Shown: one piece after another, positions 1-8,125 of the stretch
Position numbering within the stretch: the stretch's first letter is position 1
How the letters are laid out: the number at the start of each line of letters is the position of its first letter
Source of the DNA: Nocardia arthritidis NBRC 100137
GTDB taxonomy: Bacteria > Actinomycetota > Actinomycetes > Mycobacteriales > Mycobacteriaceae
DNA length: 64,000 nucleotides
Assembly: GCF_001612765.1 (NCBI RefSeq)
Contig: NZ_BDBB01000019.1
Coordinates: forward strand, 108,161-172,160
Direction: 5' to 3'
Program-made: the position numbers and the translations under genes
Notes under the pieces: generated by a model
The model's database searches: none
What the model was told of the DNA's origin: nothing
The model's input: the letters and a program-made list of their open reading frames with translations, nothing else

Positions 1-134
1 AAGCGCTGCGGGAGAAGAAGACCATTCGCCAGACCGTCATCGATCGCGGCTTGCTGGACGAGAAGCTGACCGAGGAGGAACTCGACCGCCGCCTCGACGT
101 GCTCGCCATGGCGAAGGTGAAAGAACAGGACTGA
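1..134 (+). CDS. fumC: Fumarate hydratase class II, C-terminal fragment
   Basis: Only the last 43 codons are present; the gene enters from the left edge in the frame whose codons begin at base 3. The tail contains KKTIRQTV, then GLLDEKLTEEELDRRLDV, the usual C-terminal helix of class II fumarases (hydration of fumarate to malate in the TCA cycle). The catalytic residues lie outside the window. In mycobacteria fum also lies close to the desaturase and phoH2 genes, which follow here. The identification rests on the tail and the neighbourhood. Confidence 0.75.
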   Translation, partial: ALREKKTIRQTVIDRGLLDEKLTEEELDRRLDVLAMAKVKEQD

Positions 135-345
135 CGGACCGGGAATCCTGCCTCGGCGCCACCGCTGAGCGTCGGAGCGATGCCAGAGGCGTCGCGTCCT
201 AGCGCAGCGAAGCTGCGCGGAAACGGACGCCACCTCAGAAACCGGGGGTTTGCCGAGGTGGCGTTCACCTGGAACGTTTCGAACTCTGACCGGGCGACCC
301 GACCGCGAGACACGGAAGGGAGCGCCCGTGATCCGAGAAGGCGGA

Positions 346-1203
346 TCAGTCGCGCAGGCGCGAGAGTTCCTCGCGCGCCAGCTCGCCGTCCGGGCCGAAG
401 TCGGTGCGGGTGAAGATGTTCCACCGCCGCAGCAACGGGGCGAAGACCAGCTCGTCCTCCTTGGCGCGGTCGTAGATGCCCGCCTCGGCGAGCATCTCGT
501 CGCTGCTGCGGCCGTTCGGCAGCGTCACCGTGGGGACCTCGAAACCGGCGACCCGGTCGGCGATAGCCCGCACGGTCTGGTCGGGCGCCAGATCCAGGGC
601 GGCGGCGACCAGGTCGGCGAAGAACACCGACTGCAGTTCGTCGTCCATCGCGATGCGCTCGGCGATGGCGGTGACGAGGGGGTTCTCGCCGAGCGCCGCG
701 GTGTTGCGATGCCGGACCGCGCTGGCGGCCTCCTCGAACGCGCAGTTCGCCAGCACGTCCAGCAAATGCATCGCCGGGCGGCGGAAGCCCTTGGTCATGT
801 GCTCCATGCGCAACCGCTCCAGTTCGACCGGGTCGACGGCCCTGGTCACCATGAGGTAGTTGCGGATGGTGATCTCGTGGCGGTTCTCCTCGGCCGTCCA
901 GCGGCCGACCCAGCGCCACCACGCGCCGGTGCGCAGGTACTTGCCGATCTCCCGGTGGTAGGAGGGCAGGTTGTCGGCGATCAGCACCGAGACGGTCAGC
1001 GCCAGCTTGGCGGTTTCGCTGAGCTCCGACTGCTCCGGCGCCCAGTCGGTACCGCCGAGGAAGGCGAAGTTGCGGCCGTCGTCCCACGGAACGAGGTCTT
1101 GTGGCTGCCACCCGTCGGCGACATCGATGTGCTTACGCAGCAGCAGTTCTACGTCCACCGCGAGCGATTCGAGCAATTCGCGATCGGTCAGGAGAGTTTG
1201 CAC
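346..1203 (-). CDS. Acyl-ACP desaturase-like (DesA family) protein with altered di-iron ligands
   Basis: A 285-residue protein of the ferritin-like acyl-ACP desaturase family (mycobacterial DesA1/DesA2). Family landmarks are DNLPSYHRE (77-85), TAEENRH (103-109), which carries the first E-x-x-H pair (E106, H109), and FEE (156-158). The second E-x-x-H motif reads DDELQS (187-192), so the expected His ligand is Ser192. The Glu that precedes DN in DesA1 is Ala76. Two of the six ligands expected in active enzymes therefore look lost; M. tuberculosis DesA2 is also considered atypical. It lies downstream of phoH2 and the LGFP lipoprotein on the same strand. Fold assignment is firm, but desaturase activity is doubtful. 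Confidence 0.8.
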   Translation of the reverse strand: MQTLLTDRELLESLAVDVELLLRKHIDVADGWQPQDLVPWDDGRNFAFLGGTDWAPEQSELSETAKLALTVSVLIADNLPSYHREIGKYLRTGAWWRWVGRWTAEENRHEITIRNYLMVTRAVDPVELERLRMEHMTKGFRRPAMHLLDVLANCAFEEAASAVRHRNTAALGENPLVTAIAERIAMDDELQSVFFADLVAAALDLAPDQTVRAIADRVAGFEVPTVTLPNGRSSDEMLAEAGIYDRAKEDELVFAPLLRRWNIFTRTDFGPDGELAREELSRLRD

Positions 1204-1304
1204 CGAGATAACCTAGCGGCTTGGCCCGCGTAGCGGGGGCGGATGGATGGGATTCATAGGTAACCGGGACCGCACCGCGATCCCGGACGCCGTACATCTG
1301 GTTC

Positions 1305-1901
1305 CTACTTGGGCGTGACGGTGATAGTACCGTTCACCCAGGTGATGGTGCCGCCACTGAAGTCGCTCTGCTTGCCACCGGGGATGTCCTTCTCGTCGCT
1401 GACCGGGTAGCCGAGCTGCCCCTGCGCGCCGCCGTTGTCTTCCCACGCCTTGCGGATCTCGCCCCAGACGACGTGCGGATCGCCGTCCTTGGCCTCGTAG
1501 ATCGTGCCGCCCGCGAAGTCCTGGTACTCCCCGTCCTCGGGGCCCTTCTCCTCCGCCTCCAGCGGAAGACCGAGCATGCCGGTCGGGCCACCGAGCTGCG
1601 TGTACTTCTCGTAGATTTCGCCCTCGACGGCGATCTCGCCGCCCGGCGTGGCGATCTTGGTGCCCTCCGCGCTCGCGCCCGTGGTGGCCGTGGCGCCCGT
1701 GGTGCCGGTCGGCTCCGCTCCGGTGCGCGTCGGGCTCCCGGTGCCGGGGCTCATCATCGAGGTGACCATGCCGGTCATACTGGCCATACCGCTCTTGACG
1801 CTGTCGCCTTTGTCGTCATCGTCGCCGCAGCCGGCCAAGACCAGCCCTGCCGCCGCGAGCACTGCGGTGAATCCAGCCGTTCGTCGAGCGAAGTGGTGCA
1901 T
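1305..1901 (-). CDS. LGFP-repeat lipoprotein
   Basis: A secreted lipoprotein with a short basic N-terminus, a hydrophobic stretch and lipobox LAGC, followed by an acidic, Thr/Gly-rich linker. The C-terminal half carries two LGFP repeats: GGPTGMLGLP with an F-x-GG-x-I-Y partner, and LGYPVSDE with FSGGTITW. LGFP repeats occur in exported proteins of mycolic-acid bacteria and are thought to associate with the cell wall. The ATG at 1901 was chosen because GAGAGG lies six bases upstream; an in-frame GTG at 1931 and an ATG at 1907 are poorer candidates. The specific role is unknown. Confidence 0.75.
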   Translation of the reverse strand: MHHFARRTAGFTAVLAAAGLVLAGCGDDDDKGDSVKSGMASMTGMVTSMMSPGTGSPTRTGAEPTGTTGATATTGASAEGTKIATPGGEIAVEGEIYEKYTQLGGPTGMLGLPLEAEEKGPEDGEYQDFAGGTIYEAKDGDPHVVWGEIRKAWEDNGGAQGQLGYPVSDEKDIPGGKQSDFSGGTITWVNGTITVTPK

Positions 1902-2086
1902 GTCCATCCTCTCGCTGTGGGCTACCGGCACACCACGGACTCCATGACGACGCGCGTAGCCTCGGCCGATTGTCAGGCGATGACCCGGTGACCGACGAGG
2001 GCCACCGGGTCATATCGAACAGCTATCGCGGCGGATGATACCCACCGGATGTGCCGTGAAACACGCCGTTGGACGGCCGTGCGGGA

Positions 2087-3472
2087 TCAGGAGTTGGGGC
2101 CGTACTCCTCCAGCATCTCGGTGACCAGCGCCGCGATCGGCGAGCGCTCGCTACGGGTCAGCGTGATGTGCGCGAAAAGCGGGTGACCTTTCAGCTTCTC
2201 GACCACCGCCGCGACACCGTCGTGCCTGCCGACACGCAGGTTGTCGCGCTGGGCCACGTCGTGGGTGAGCACCACCCGCGAGCCGGTTCCCAGGCGGCTG
2301 AGCACCGTGAGCAGCACGTTCCGCTCCAGTGACTGGGCCTCGTCCACGATCACGAAGGAGTCGTGCAGCGACCGCCCGCGAATGTGGGTCAGCGGCAACA
2401 CCTCCAGCATGTCGCGGCTGAGCACCTCCTCCATCACCTCGCGGCTGGCCAGCCCGTCGAGCGTGTCGAAGACCGCCTGGGCCCACGGGCCCATCTTCTC
2501 GCTCTCGGTGCCGGGCAGATAGCCCAGCTCCTGGCCGCCCACCGCGTAGAGCGGACGGAAGACGACCACCTTGCGCTGCGTCCGCCGTTCCAGCACCGCC
2601 TCCAGGCCCGCGGTCAACGCCAGCGCCGACTTGCCGGTGCCCGCTCGGCCACCCAGCGAGACGATGCCGACGCTCTCGTCCAGCAGCAGGTCGAGCGCGA
2701 TGCGCTGCTCGGCGGAACGGCCGTGCAACCCGAACGCCTCGCGCTCGCGCACCAGCTGCACCCGCTTGTCCGGCGTGACCCGGCCCAGCGCACTGGAGCT
2801 GACGCCGAGCAACCGAACGCCGGTGTGGCAGGGCAGCTCTCGCGCTTCGTCCAGATCGATCACCGATTCGGCGTAGAGCTGATCGATACGCGCGGTGCTG
2901 ACGTCCAGTTCCACCATGCCGGACCAGCCGGAGGTCACCACGTCCTGGGCGTGGTACTCGTCGGCGTGCAAGCCCACCGCACTGGCCTTCACCCGCAGCG
3001 GGATGTCCTTGGACACCAACACCACTTCGCGGCCCTCGGCCGCGAGGTTGAGCGCACAGGCCAGGATCCGGGAGTCGTTGGTGTCGGTGCGGAAGCCGAC
3101 CGGGAGGACCGCGGGATCGGTGTGGTTCAGTTCCACCTGCAACGTGCCGCCCTCGGTGCCGATCGGCACCTGCTGATCGAGCCTGCCGTACTGCAGGCGC
3201 AGATCGTCCAGATTGCGCAGGGCTTCTCGCGCGAACCAGCCCAGTTCGTGATGGTGCCTTTTGGCTTCGAGTTCACTGATGACCACCAGGGGTAATACCA
3301 CGTCGTGTTCGCCGAACCGCGTGAAGGACCAGGGATCCGACAGCAGGACGGACGTGTCGATGACGAAGGTTGTGCCGGCTGATTGCGAGGGGCGGGCCCC
3401 CTTCGCGGCGGCTCCGCCTTTCGCGGAGCTGGAGTTCGCCGAGGGAGCGGAAACGGAGCGTGCAGCAGTCAC
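2087..3472 (-). CDS. phoH2: PhoH2-type protein: PIN ribonuclease domain fused to PhoH ATPase
   Basis: 461 residues. A Ser/Ala-rich N-terminus precedes a PIN domain (FVIDTSVLLSDP near 36-47, VISELEAKRHH), then a PhoH/RNA-helicase-like ATPase with Walker A GRAGTGKS near 275 and Walker B FVIVDEAQSLE near 375. Mycobacterial PhoH2 proteins with this architecture are sequence-specific RNA helicase/ribonucleases of the toxin-antitoxin type. The GTG start at 3472 has GAGGAG six bases upstream. No clear phoAT antitoxin gene was recognised upstream. The protein is slightly longer than its mycobacterial relatives, mainly at the N-terminus. Confidence 0.9.
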   Translation of the reverse strand: MTAARSVSAPSANSSSAKGGAAAKGARPSQSAGTTFVIDTSVLLSDPWSFTRFGEHDVVLPLVVISELEAKRHHHELGWFAREALRNLDDLRLQYGRLDQQVPIGTEGGTLQVELNHTDPAVLPVGFRTDTNDSRILACALNLAAEGREVVLVSKDIPLRVKASAVGLHADEYHAQDVVTSGWSGMVELDVSTARIDQLYAESVIDLDEARELPCHTGVRLLGVSSSALGRVTPDKRVQLVREREAFGLHGRSAEQRIALDLLLDESVGIVSLGGRAGTGKSALALTAGLEAVLERRTQRKVVVFRPLYAVGGQELGYLPGTESEKMGPWAQAVFDTLDGLASREVMEEVLSRDMLEVLPLTHIRGRSLHDSFVIVDEAQSLERNVLLTVLSRLGTGSRVVLTHDVAQRDNLRVGRHDGVAAVVEKLKGHPLFAHITLTRSERSPIAALVTEMLEEYGPNS

Positions 3473-3738
3473 GGTGGGCTCCTCTGTGTTCGCGCGGCAA
3501 TCGCACGAACGATCTCGCTGGACCGGTCCGTCCTGATGGACCCGACGTTGCCGTCAGGTGCCACGAGGGCCGGGTCCCGGCCCCCTCGTACTGAGTAGCT
3601 CAGTCACGGTCAGGACCTCCCGTACGAGCCACACCGCCGCGGCCCGCACACCCGACGCTACCTCCGATTCCCATGTCCGCGCTCGGGGACCGGGAGGCGT
3701 GTCCGTGAATTTGTCGTAAACCGGCACGTCGCGGCTAT

Positions 3739-4116
3739 TCACCGCAGCACGTCGAGCAGCACCGGAACATGACTGTGCGCCGGATCCTGTACGGCTGTGA
3801 GCAATGTGACCGGACCTTCGGCGGCCAGATCCCGCAAATCCCGCAAATCTTGTTGAACTTCCGGCGCGGCGAGCTCGGCACGGTAGCGGCGGGCGAATTC
3901 CGCGCCCCGCGCGTCCCGATCGGCGTGGAACCAGCGCCGCAACTCGGTGGACGGGGTGAGGTCCTTGGGCCAGCGATCGACCCGCGCTTGCGCTTTGGTG
4001 ATACCCCTCGGCCAGAGCCGATCGACCAGTACCCGGGCGCCGTCGTCCGGGTCGGGGCTGTCGTAGACGCGCTTGACGCGGAAGCCGGGTTGCGGTTGCG
4101 GGGCCATAGCAGTCAT
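3739..4116 (-). CDS. DUF488 family protein
   Basis: 125 residues with the DUF488 signature: RVYDSPDPDDGARVLVDRLW, PRGITK, then WPKDLTPSTELRRWF, ending in a short hydrophobic strand (VTLLTAVQDP) and a His-containing helix. These small proteins are widespread and uncharacterised. The start is uncertain between ATGs at 4116 and 4107, because neither has a strong ribosome-binding site. It is convergent with nothing nearby and diverges from the small gene at 4194. Confidence 0.75.
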   Translation of the reverse strand: MTAMAPQPQPGFRVKRVYDSPDPDDGARVLVDRLWPRGITKAQARVDRWPKDLTPSTELRRWFHADRDARGAEFARRYRAELAAPEVQQDLRDLRDLAAEGPVTLLTAVQDPAHSHVPVLLDVLR

Positions 4117-4193
4117 CGCAGCACGCGCCCCGAGCGGCTCCGGGATTCGCCACGCCGTCGCTGTCGGCCGATTCGGCGGATAGAGTCGCTGGT

Positions 4194-4466
4194 ATGTCCG
4201 GTAACGAGGATTTGGAGAAGCTGTCGTCGAAGGAGCTGCACGATCGGGCGATGAAGCTCGCCGTGCGACGCGGTGATGTGAAGTTCCTGTGGCGGCTGCT
4301 CACGTCGATCCCGGCCGCGGAAGCCGCCGCGGGCAATGTCGGCGAGAGCGAGGCGGACATCAAGTACGTGCTGCCTATGCTCGACGACTACGTCCACGCG
4401 GGCGACGGCGCGGTCGCCGAGGTGTTGCGGCCGGTCTACCTGGACTACCTGGCCCAGCACTCCTGA
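4194..4466 (+). CDS. Conserved small actinobacterial protein of unknown function
   Basis: A 90-residue, mainly helical soluble protein with no signal peptide or membrane segment. It contains SSKELHDRAMKLAVRRGDV and a PAAEAAAG segment, which resemble an uncharacterised family recalled from Streptomyces and other actinobacteria. No catalytic motif is visible. It is followed seven bases later by the convergent end of the LEH-like gene, leaving no room for a separate terminator. Confidence 0.65.
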   Translation: MSGNEDLEKLSSKELHDRAMKLAVRRGDVKFLWRLLTSIPAAEAAAGNVGESEADIKYVLPMLDDYVHAGDGAVAEVLRPVYLDYLAQHS

Positions 4467-4473
4467 GGCCGGG

Positions 4474-4896
4474 TCAGCCGCGGGTGAGTGCGGCGCGCCA
4501 GAGGCCGGCGGCGGTGCCGCGCAGGAAGTTCCCCCAGCTGAAGTGGTCGTGCCACAGGATGATTCGGCCGTCGCGCAGTTCGAACGTGCCGGTCACCCAG
4601 AAGCCGACCCGCACCGGTCCGAAGCGCAGGTAGTCGGTGCGGTCGGTGAGCACGACGTCGCCGTCGGCGGCGATGTGGTGCAGGTCCACCCCGAAGCCGA
4701 TCGAGTCGCGGCGTAGGCCGCGCAGCACGCCGCCGACCCGGCGGATGCCGCGCAGGTCGGGCAGCGAGGTGTTCTTCCAGACGATGTCCGGGTGCAGCAG
4801 GTCGATCGCCTCCTCTGCGGCGCCCATCTCCAGCGCGGCGAAGAACTCCCGCACGGTGGTGATCGAGTCCTGTTCCAGGTCGGGTTCGTCGGTCAT
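4474..4896 (-). CDS. Limonene-1,2-epoxide hydrolase-like (LEH/SnoaL fold) protein
   Basis: 140 residues of the LEH/NTF2-like superfamily. LEH enzymes use an Asp-Arg-Asp triad. Matching positions appear here as DRTD (Arg and Asp) and WHDHF after ELRDGRI (second Asp), so hydrolase chemistry is plausible. The substrate is unknown. The ATG at 4896 overlaps the TGA of the upstream TetR gene in an ATGA motif, so the two are probably translationally coupled and share the regulator's promoter. A mycobacterial relative is EphG. Confidence 0.7.
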   Translation of the reverse strand: MTDEPDLEQDSITTVREFFAALEMGAAEEAIDLLHPDIVWKNTSLPDLRGIRRVGGVLRGLRRDSIGFGVDLHHIAADGDVVLTDRTDYLRFGPVRVGFWVTGTFELRDGRIILWHDHFSWGNFLRGTAAGLWRAALTRG

Positions 4897-5636
4897 GGTC
4901 CGAGCGTAGGCCGCGCCGGTCCTGCGCGGCGCGCGATGAGCACCGCCAGCCCGTCCAGAATGCGCGCGATGCCGAATCTCAGCGCACCCGCCCCTCCCGC
5001 GACCGCGCCTTCCTCGGCGAACGCGGCGGCCGCGGCGGGGTATCGCTCGGCCGCGGCGGCCACCATCTCGGCGAACTGCCCCGCGATCTGTTTCTCGAAC
5101 TCCTCGGCGTCCGCCATCCGCACCTGCTGCGCCAGGCTGCGGGCGTGCCCGGTCAGCAGGACGATGGTGTCCAGACGTTCGGCGGTGGTGAGCCCGGTCC
5201 CGGCGAGCGCGCCCAGCGCGACTTCCAGCCAGGCCAGCTCGTTCGGGCCGATCGGCCGCATGCCCACCAGCGCCTCCAGCGACCAGGGATGAGCGCGGAA
5301 GCGTTCGTAGATCGTCTCGCACCACACGGCCAGCAGATCCCGCCAAGCGTCCTGCGCCGCCTCCGCGCCCGCGCTCATCTCCGGCGGTGCGCCCAGCGCC
5401 GTGTCCAGCATCAGCGCGACAAGCTCGGCCTTGCCGGGCACGTAGCGGTACAGCGACATCTTCGTGAAGCCGAGCCGCTCGGCCAGCCGCTGCATGGACA
5501 GATGCGCCAGCCCTTCGGCATCGGCCAGCTCGACGGCCTCCGCGACGATCCGCTCCAAGGACAGCGCTGGTTTGGGGCCCCGCTTGGGGCGCTGACCGGT
5601 GCCCCAGAGCAATTCGAGTGCGGTCGGTGTCGGCAT
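4893..5636 (-). CDS. TetR-family transcriptional regulator
   Basis: 247 residues. The N-terminal helix-turn-helix (SLERIVAEAVELADAEGL, then QRLAERLGFTKMSLYRYV) is typical of TetR proteins, and the C-terminal half is helical, like TetR_C ligand-binding domains. It is divergent from the FAD monooxygenase at 5747 and coupled to the LEH-like gene. The large palindrome at 5669-5716 between the divergent starts is the likely operator for autoregulation and control of the monooxygenase. The ligand is unknown but may be a substrate or product of these enzymes. Confidence 0.85.
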   Translation of the reverse strand: MPTPTALELLWGTGQRPKRGPKPALSLERIVAEAVELADAEGLAHLSMQRLAERLGFTKMSLYRYVPGKAELVALMLDTALGAPPEMSAGAEAAQDAWRDLLAVWCETIYERFRAHPWSLEALVGMRPIGPNELAWLEVALGALAGTGLTTAERLDTIVLLTGHARSLAQQVRMADAEEFEKQIAGQFAEMVAAAAERYPAAAAAFAEEGAVAGGAGALRFGIARILDGLAVLIARRAGPARPTLGP

Positions 5637-5668
5637 GCCCGAAATCCTTCCGGAGAACGTCTTGACGT

Positions 5669-5716
5669 GAAACTGTGTCCACCATACTCTTATTTGAGTC
5701 CATCGGATACAGTTTC
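5669..5716. promoter_or_regulatory. Large palindromic operator in divergent promoter
   Basis: Two 21-base arms (5669-5689 and 5696-5716) around a 6-base AT-rich centre (TTATTT) are complementary at 16 of 21 positions. The outermost GAAACTGT / ACAGTTTC pair perfectly. The site lies between the TetR gene (start 5636) and the monooxygenase (start 5747), overlapping where both promoters should be, so a TetR dimer or pair of dimers is the likely binder. The base pairing is visible; the binding protein is inferred. Confidence 0.7.
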
Positions 5717-5746
5717 CATAGGACGCAGATTTGACAGGAGCTCATC

Positions 5747-6943
5747 ATGCGCAACACCACCGTGCTCATCTCCGGCGCGAGCGTCGCCGGACCCGCGCTG
5801 GCCTACTGGCTGCACCGCTACGGGTTCGCGGTCACCGTCGTGGAGCGCGCTCCGGCGCTGCGCCCCGGGGGTCAGGCGATCGACTTCAAGGGCCGTACCC
5901 ACCGCACCGTGCTGGAACGTATGGGCATGCTGGAGGACATCGAGCAACGCAGGACGGGCACCACCGACACGGTGTTCGTGGACGAGCGGGGCACCCGGCT
6001 GGCGCTGATGTCGGGTGAATTCACCGGCGGCGACGTCGAGATCCTGCGCGGCGACCTGTCCGAGATCATCCATCGGCGCACGGCCGACCACTGCGAATAT
6101 CTGTTCGGCGATTCGATCACCGCGCTCACCGAGACCGCGGACGGCGTCGACGTCGAGTTCGAGCACGCGCCCGCCCGCACCTTCGACCTCGTCTTCGGCG
6201 CCGACGGCATCCACTCGCGGGTCCGCAGGCTGGCGTTCGGCCCCGAGCGCGATTTCGTGAAATACCTGGGTTATCACTACGCCGTCGCGGGCGCCAGCCC
6301 CTGGACCGGCAAGACCACCGGACCACGCGAACGGGTGACCGCGCACGCCCACAACGCTCCCGGACGGCTCGCGATCAGCGGCGGCCCGAAGGCACAGCAG
6401 ATGTACATGTTCGCCTCCCCGGAGCTCGACTACGGCCGGGACGACAGCGCGGCCCAGCGCCGCATCCTCGCGGAGACCTACGCCGAGGTGGGCTGGGAAG
6501 TGCCGCGGATGCTCGCCGAGCTGGCCGGATTCGACGACTTCTACATGGACACGATCAGCCAGGTGCGCATGCCGGACGGATACACCAAGGGACGTGTGGC
6601 GCTGGTCGGCGACTCCGGATACGGAAACACGCTCGGAGGCTTCGGCACCGGACTCGCCGTCGTCGGCGCGTACGTCATCGCGGGCGAGTTGGCATCGGCC
6701 GGCGGCGACCACACCGTGGCGTTCGCGCACTACGACGAGATCATGAAGCGCTACGCGAAGATCGCGGGCAACAGCAACGCCGGTCGTTTCCTGGCGCCCA
6801 AGACCGCGCGCGGCATCAGGATGCGCAACTGGTTCCTCGGTTCCCGGCTGTTCGCGCTGATGATGAAATACAGCGACAACGCCGCCAACGACATCGATTT
6901 GAAGGACTACCCCACGCTGGTCGGCGCGGCGAACGCGCGCTGA
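5747..6943 (+). CDS. FAD-dependent monooxygenase (PHBH/UbiH-type)
   Basis: 398 residues. The N-terminal dinucleotide fold reads VLISGASVAGPALAYWL; the second FAD motif appears as FGADGIHSRVR and the third as VALVGDSGYGNTLGG. This is the flavoprotein aromatic hydroxylase group, which inserts one oxygen atom using NAD(P)H. An ATG at 5747 follows CAGGAG at six bases. Similar enzymes act on aromatic compounds, tetracyclines and polyketides; the substrate here cannot be read from sequence. Divergence from the TetR/LEH pair suggests an inducible catabolic or detoxifying step. Confidence 0.85.
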   Translation: MRNTTVLISGASVAGPALAYWLHRYGFAVTVVERAPALRPGGQAIDFKGRTHRTVLERMGMLEDIEQRRTGTTDTVFVDERGTRLALMSGEFTGGDVEILRGDLSEIIHRRTADHCEYLFGDSITALTETADGVDVEFEHAPARTFDLVFGADGIHSRVRRLAFGPERDFVKYLGYHYAVAGASPWTGKTTGPRERVTAHAHNAPGRLAISGGPKAQQMYMFASPELDYGRDDSAAQRRILAETYAEVGWEVPRMLAELAGFDDFYMDTISQVRMPDGYTKGRVALVGDSGYGNTLGGFGTGLAVVGAYVIAGELASAGGDHTVAFAHYDEIMKRYAKIAGNSNAGRFLAPKTARGIRMRNWFLGSRLFALMMKYSDNAANDIDLKDYPTLVGAANAR

Positions 6944-7142
6944 GTCCTCGTCAGTGGCCTTGACAACGATCGGATCGGCCGCGCCCTACCGCATTCGGCA
7001 CAACATCCCAGTTCGGAACCGTCGCGCCGCCTGCGACGAGCGGCACGACGGGGCGCCCCGAGAGGTCGGCTGTGTTTCGATGGAACCGGAGTGCGGCGGG
7101 ACGCGTCTATAAGGTCAGACGGCACTGACGGAAGGGGCGGCG

Positions 7143-7529
7143 ATGGCGGACAGCCCATTTCCCGGGTACATCGAAGCTGCGAAAACCGGGGCGCTGCGGG
7201 TACGGATGGACCCGCAAGGGTTCGTGGAGATAGACCAGGCGTGCCAGGAGTTGATCGACGCGCTCGTGGCCGCGCAAACCGACGTTCGCGAACTCGGCGA
7301 GCGGCAGCACTGGGGTCTGGGTGAGGACGATTCGAAGCTGACCTCCGCCGTCGAGCTTGTGCGACTGTTCCGTGAGAAGGCTTTCGGCGGCCCGAACAAC
7401 GCATTCGACACACTGACCGAGTACATCTCCGTGACGCAGGAAATCCGATCCATGTTCCAGTCCATCCGCGATGGCTACGTTCGGACCGATACGGAATTCG
7501 CGGCAGCGATGCGGGAGCTCAGCGTATGA
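7143..7529 (+). CDS. ESX-associated small protein, first gene of a type VII-linked operon
   Basis: 128 residues, helical, no signal peptide. The pattern IDQACQELIDALVAAQTDVREL followed by FREKAFGGPNNAFDTLTEYISVTQEIRSMF suggests a helical hairpin of the WXG100/PE type, but no WXG is present. It has a good ribosome-binding site (GAAGGGG) and overlaps the next gene by ATGA. Its position before a DUF3558 lipoprotein, a PPE/WXG-like protein and EspG suggests a secretion substrate or partner. The family was not recognised. Confidence 0.7.
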   Translation: MADSPFPGYIEAAKTGALRVRMDPQGFVEIDQACQELIDALVAAQTDVRELGERQHWGLGEDDSKLTSAVELVRLFREKAFGGPNNAFDTLTEYISVTQEIRSMFQSIRDGYVRTDTEFAAAMRELSV

Positions 7530-8107
7530 AAGCCGGCATAGGTGTTGTGGCAGCCGGGTCCGTCGCGGGAGCGGTAGGACTCGTCCTGCTCGCCGGATGC
7601 GGCGACGGGAGGACACCGAGCGAACCAGCGACGTCGACCACCCGCCCCACCGGTTCCGGCCCGAGCGCATCGCCGGGGGCGAATATCCAGTCCGCGTTCG
7701 ATCCCTGCACCGCGCTGACGCCCCAGTTTCTCGCCGAGCGGCAGTGGGACTCGAGACCCCCGGAACCCAGACAGGACAGCCAAGGCGGCATCAACTGGAA
7801 GGGATGCCGTTACATCGCGCGGGCTGGATACGGATTCGTCGTCGAAACCACCAACGGCACCCTCGACCAGGTTCGCAGCAAATACCCTTCCGCCGTGGAC
7901 CTTCCGGCAGGCGATCGGAAAGCCGTGCGCTATGAAGCCCGTCCGGACGTGCCGGGTGGCTGCACGATCAACGTCGAGATGAGGTCCGGCTCGCTCTACA
8001 TCCTGACGAATGTTCCGCAGACGTCGGCGAACAAGAACCTCGTTGCCTGCGATATCGCCACCGATATCGCCCGAGCAATCGCACCACTGCTGCCCGCGGG
8101 CAGCTGA
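7526..8107 (+). CDS. DUF3558-type lipoprotein
   Basis: 193 residues with an N-terminal membrane segment and lipobox LLAGC, a Thr/Ser/Pro linker, then the DUF3558 pattern: a DPCTALTP start, W-x-GC (INWKGC) and a late cysteine in NLVACDIA. The three or four cysteines could form disulfides. DUF3558 lipoproteins are common in Nocardia beside ESX and EspG genes; their role is unknown. Translation is coupled to the preceding gene (ATGA). It is probably anchored to the outer face of the plasma membrane. Confidence 0.75.
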   Translation: MKAGIGVVAAGSVAGAVGLVLLAGCGDGRTPSEPATSTTRPTGSGPSASPGANIQSAFDPCTALTPQFLAERQWDSRPPEPRQDSQGGINWKGCRYIARAGYGFVVETTNGTLDQVRSKYPSAVDLPAGDRKAVRYEARPDVPGGCTINVEMRSGSLYILTNVPQTSANKNLVACDIATDIARAIAPLLPAGS

Positions 8108-8125
8108 ACACCGGGGGAAGCGATC

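Noticed and set aside
3273..3506. Short minus-strand frame overlapping the phoH2 start, considered as a phoAT-like antitoxin
   Set aside because: No resemblance to phoAT could be recalled and it has no clear ribosome-binding site; left uncalled.
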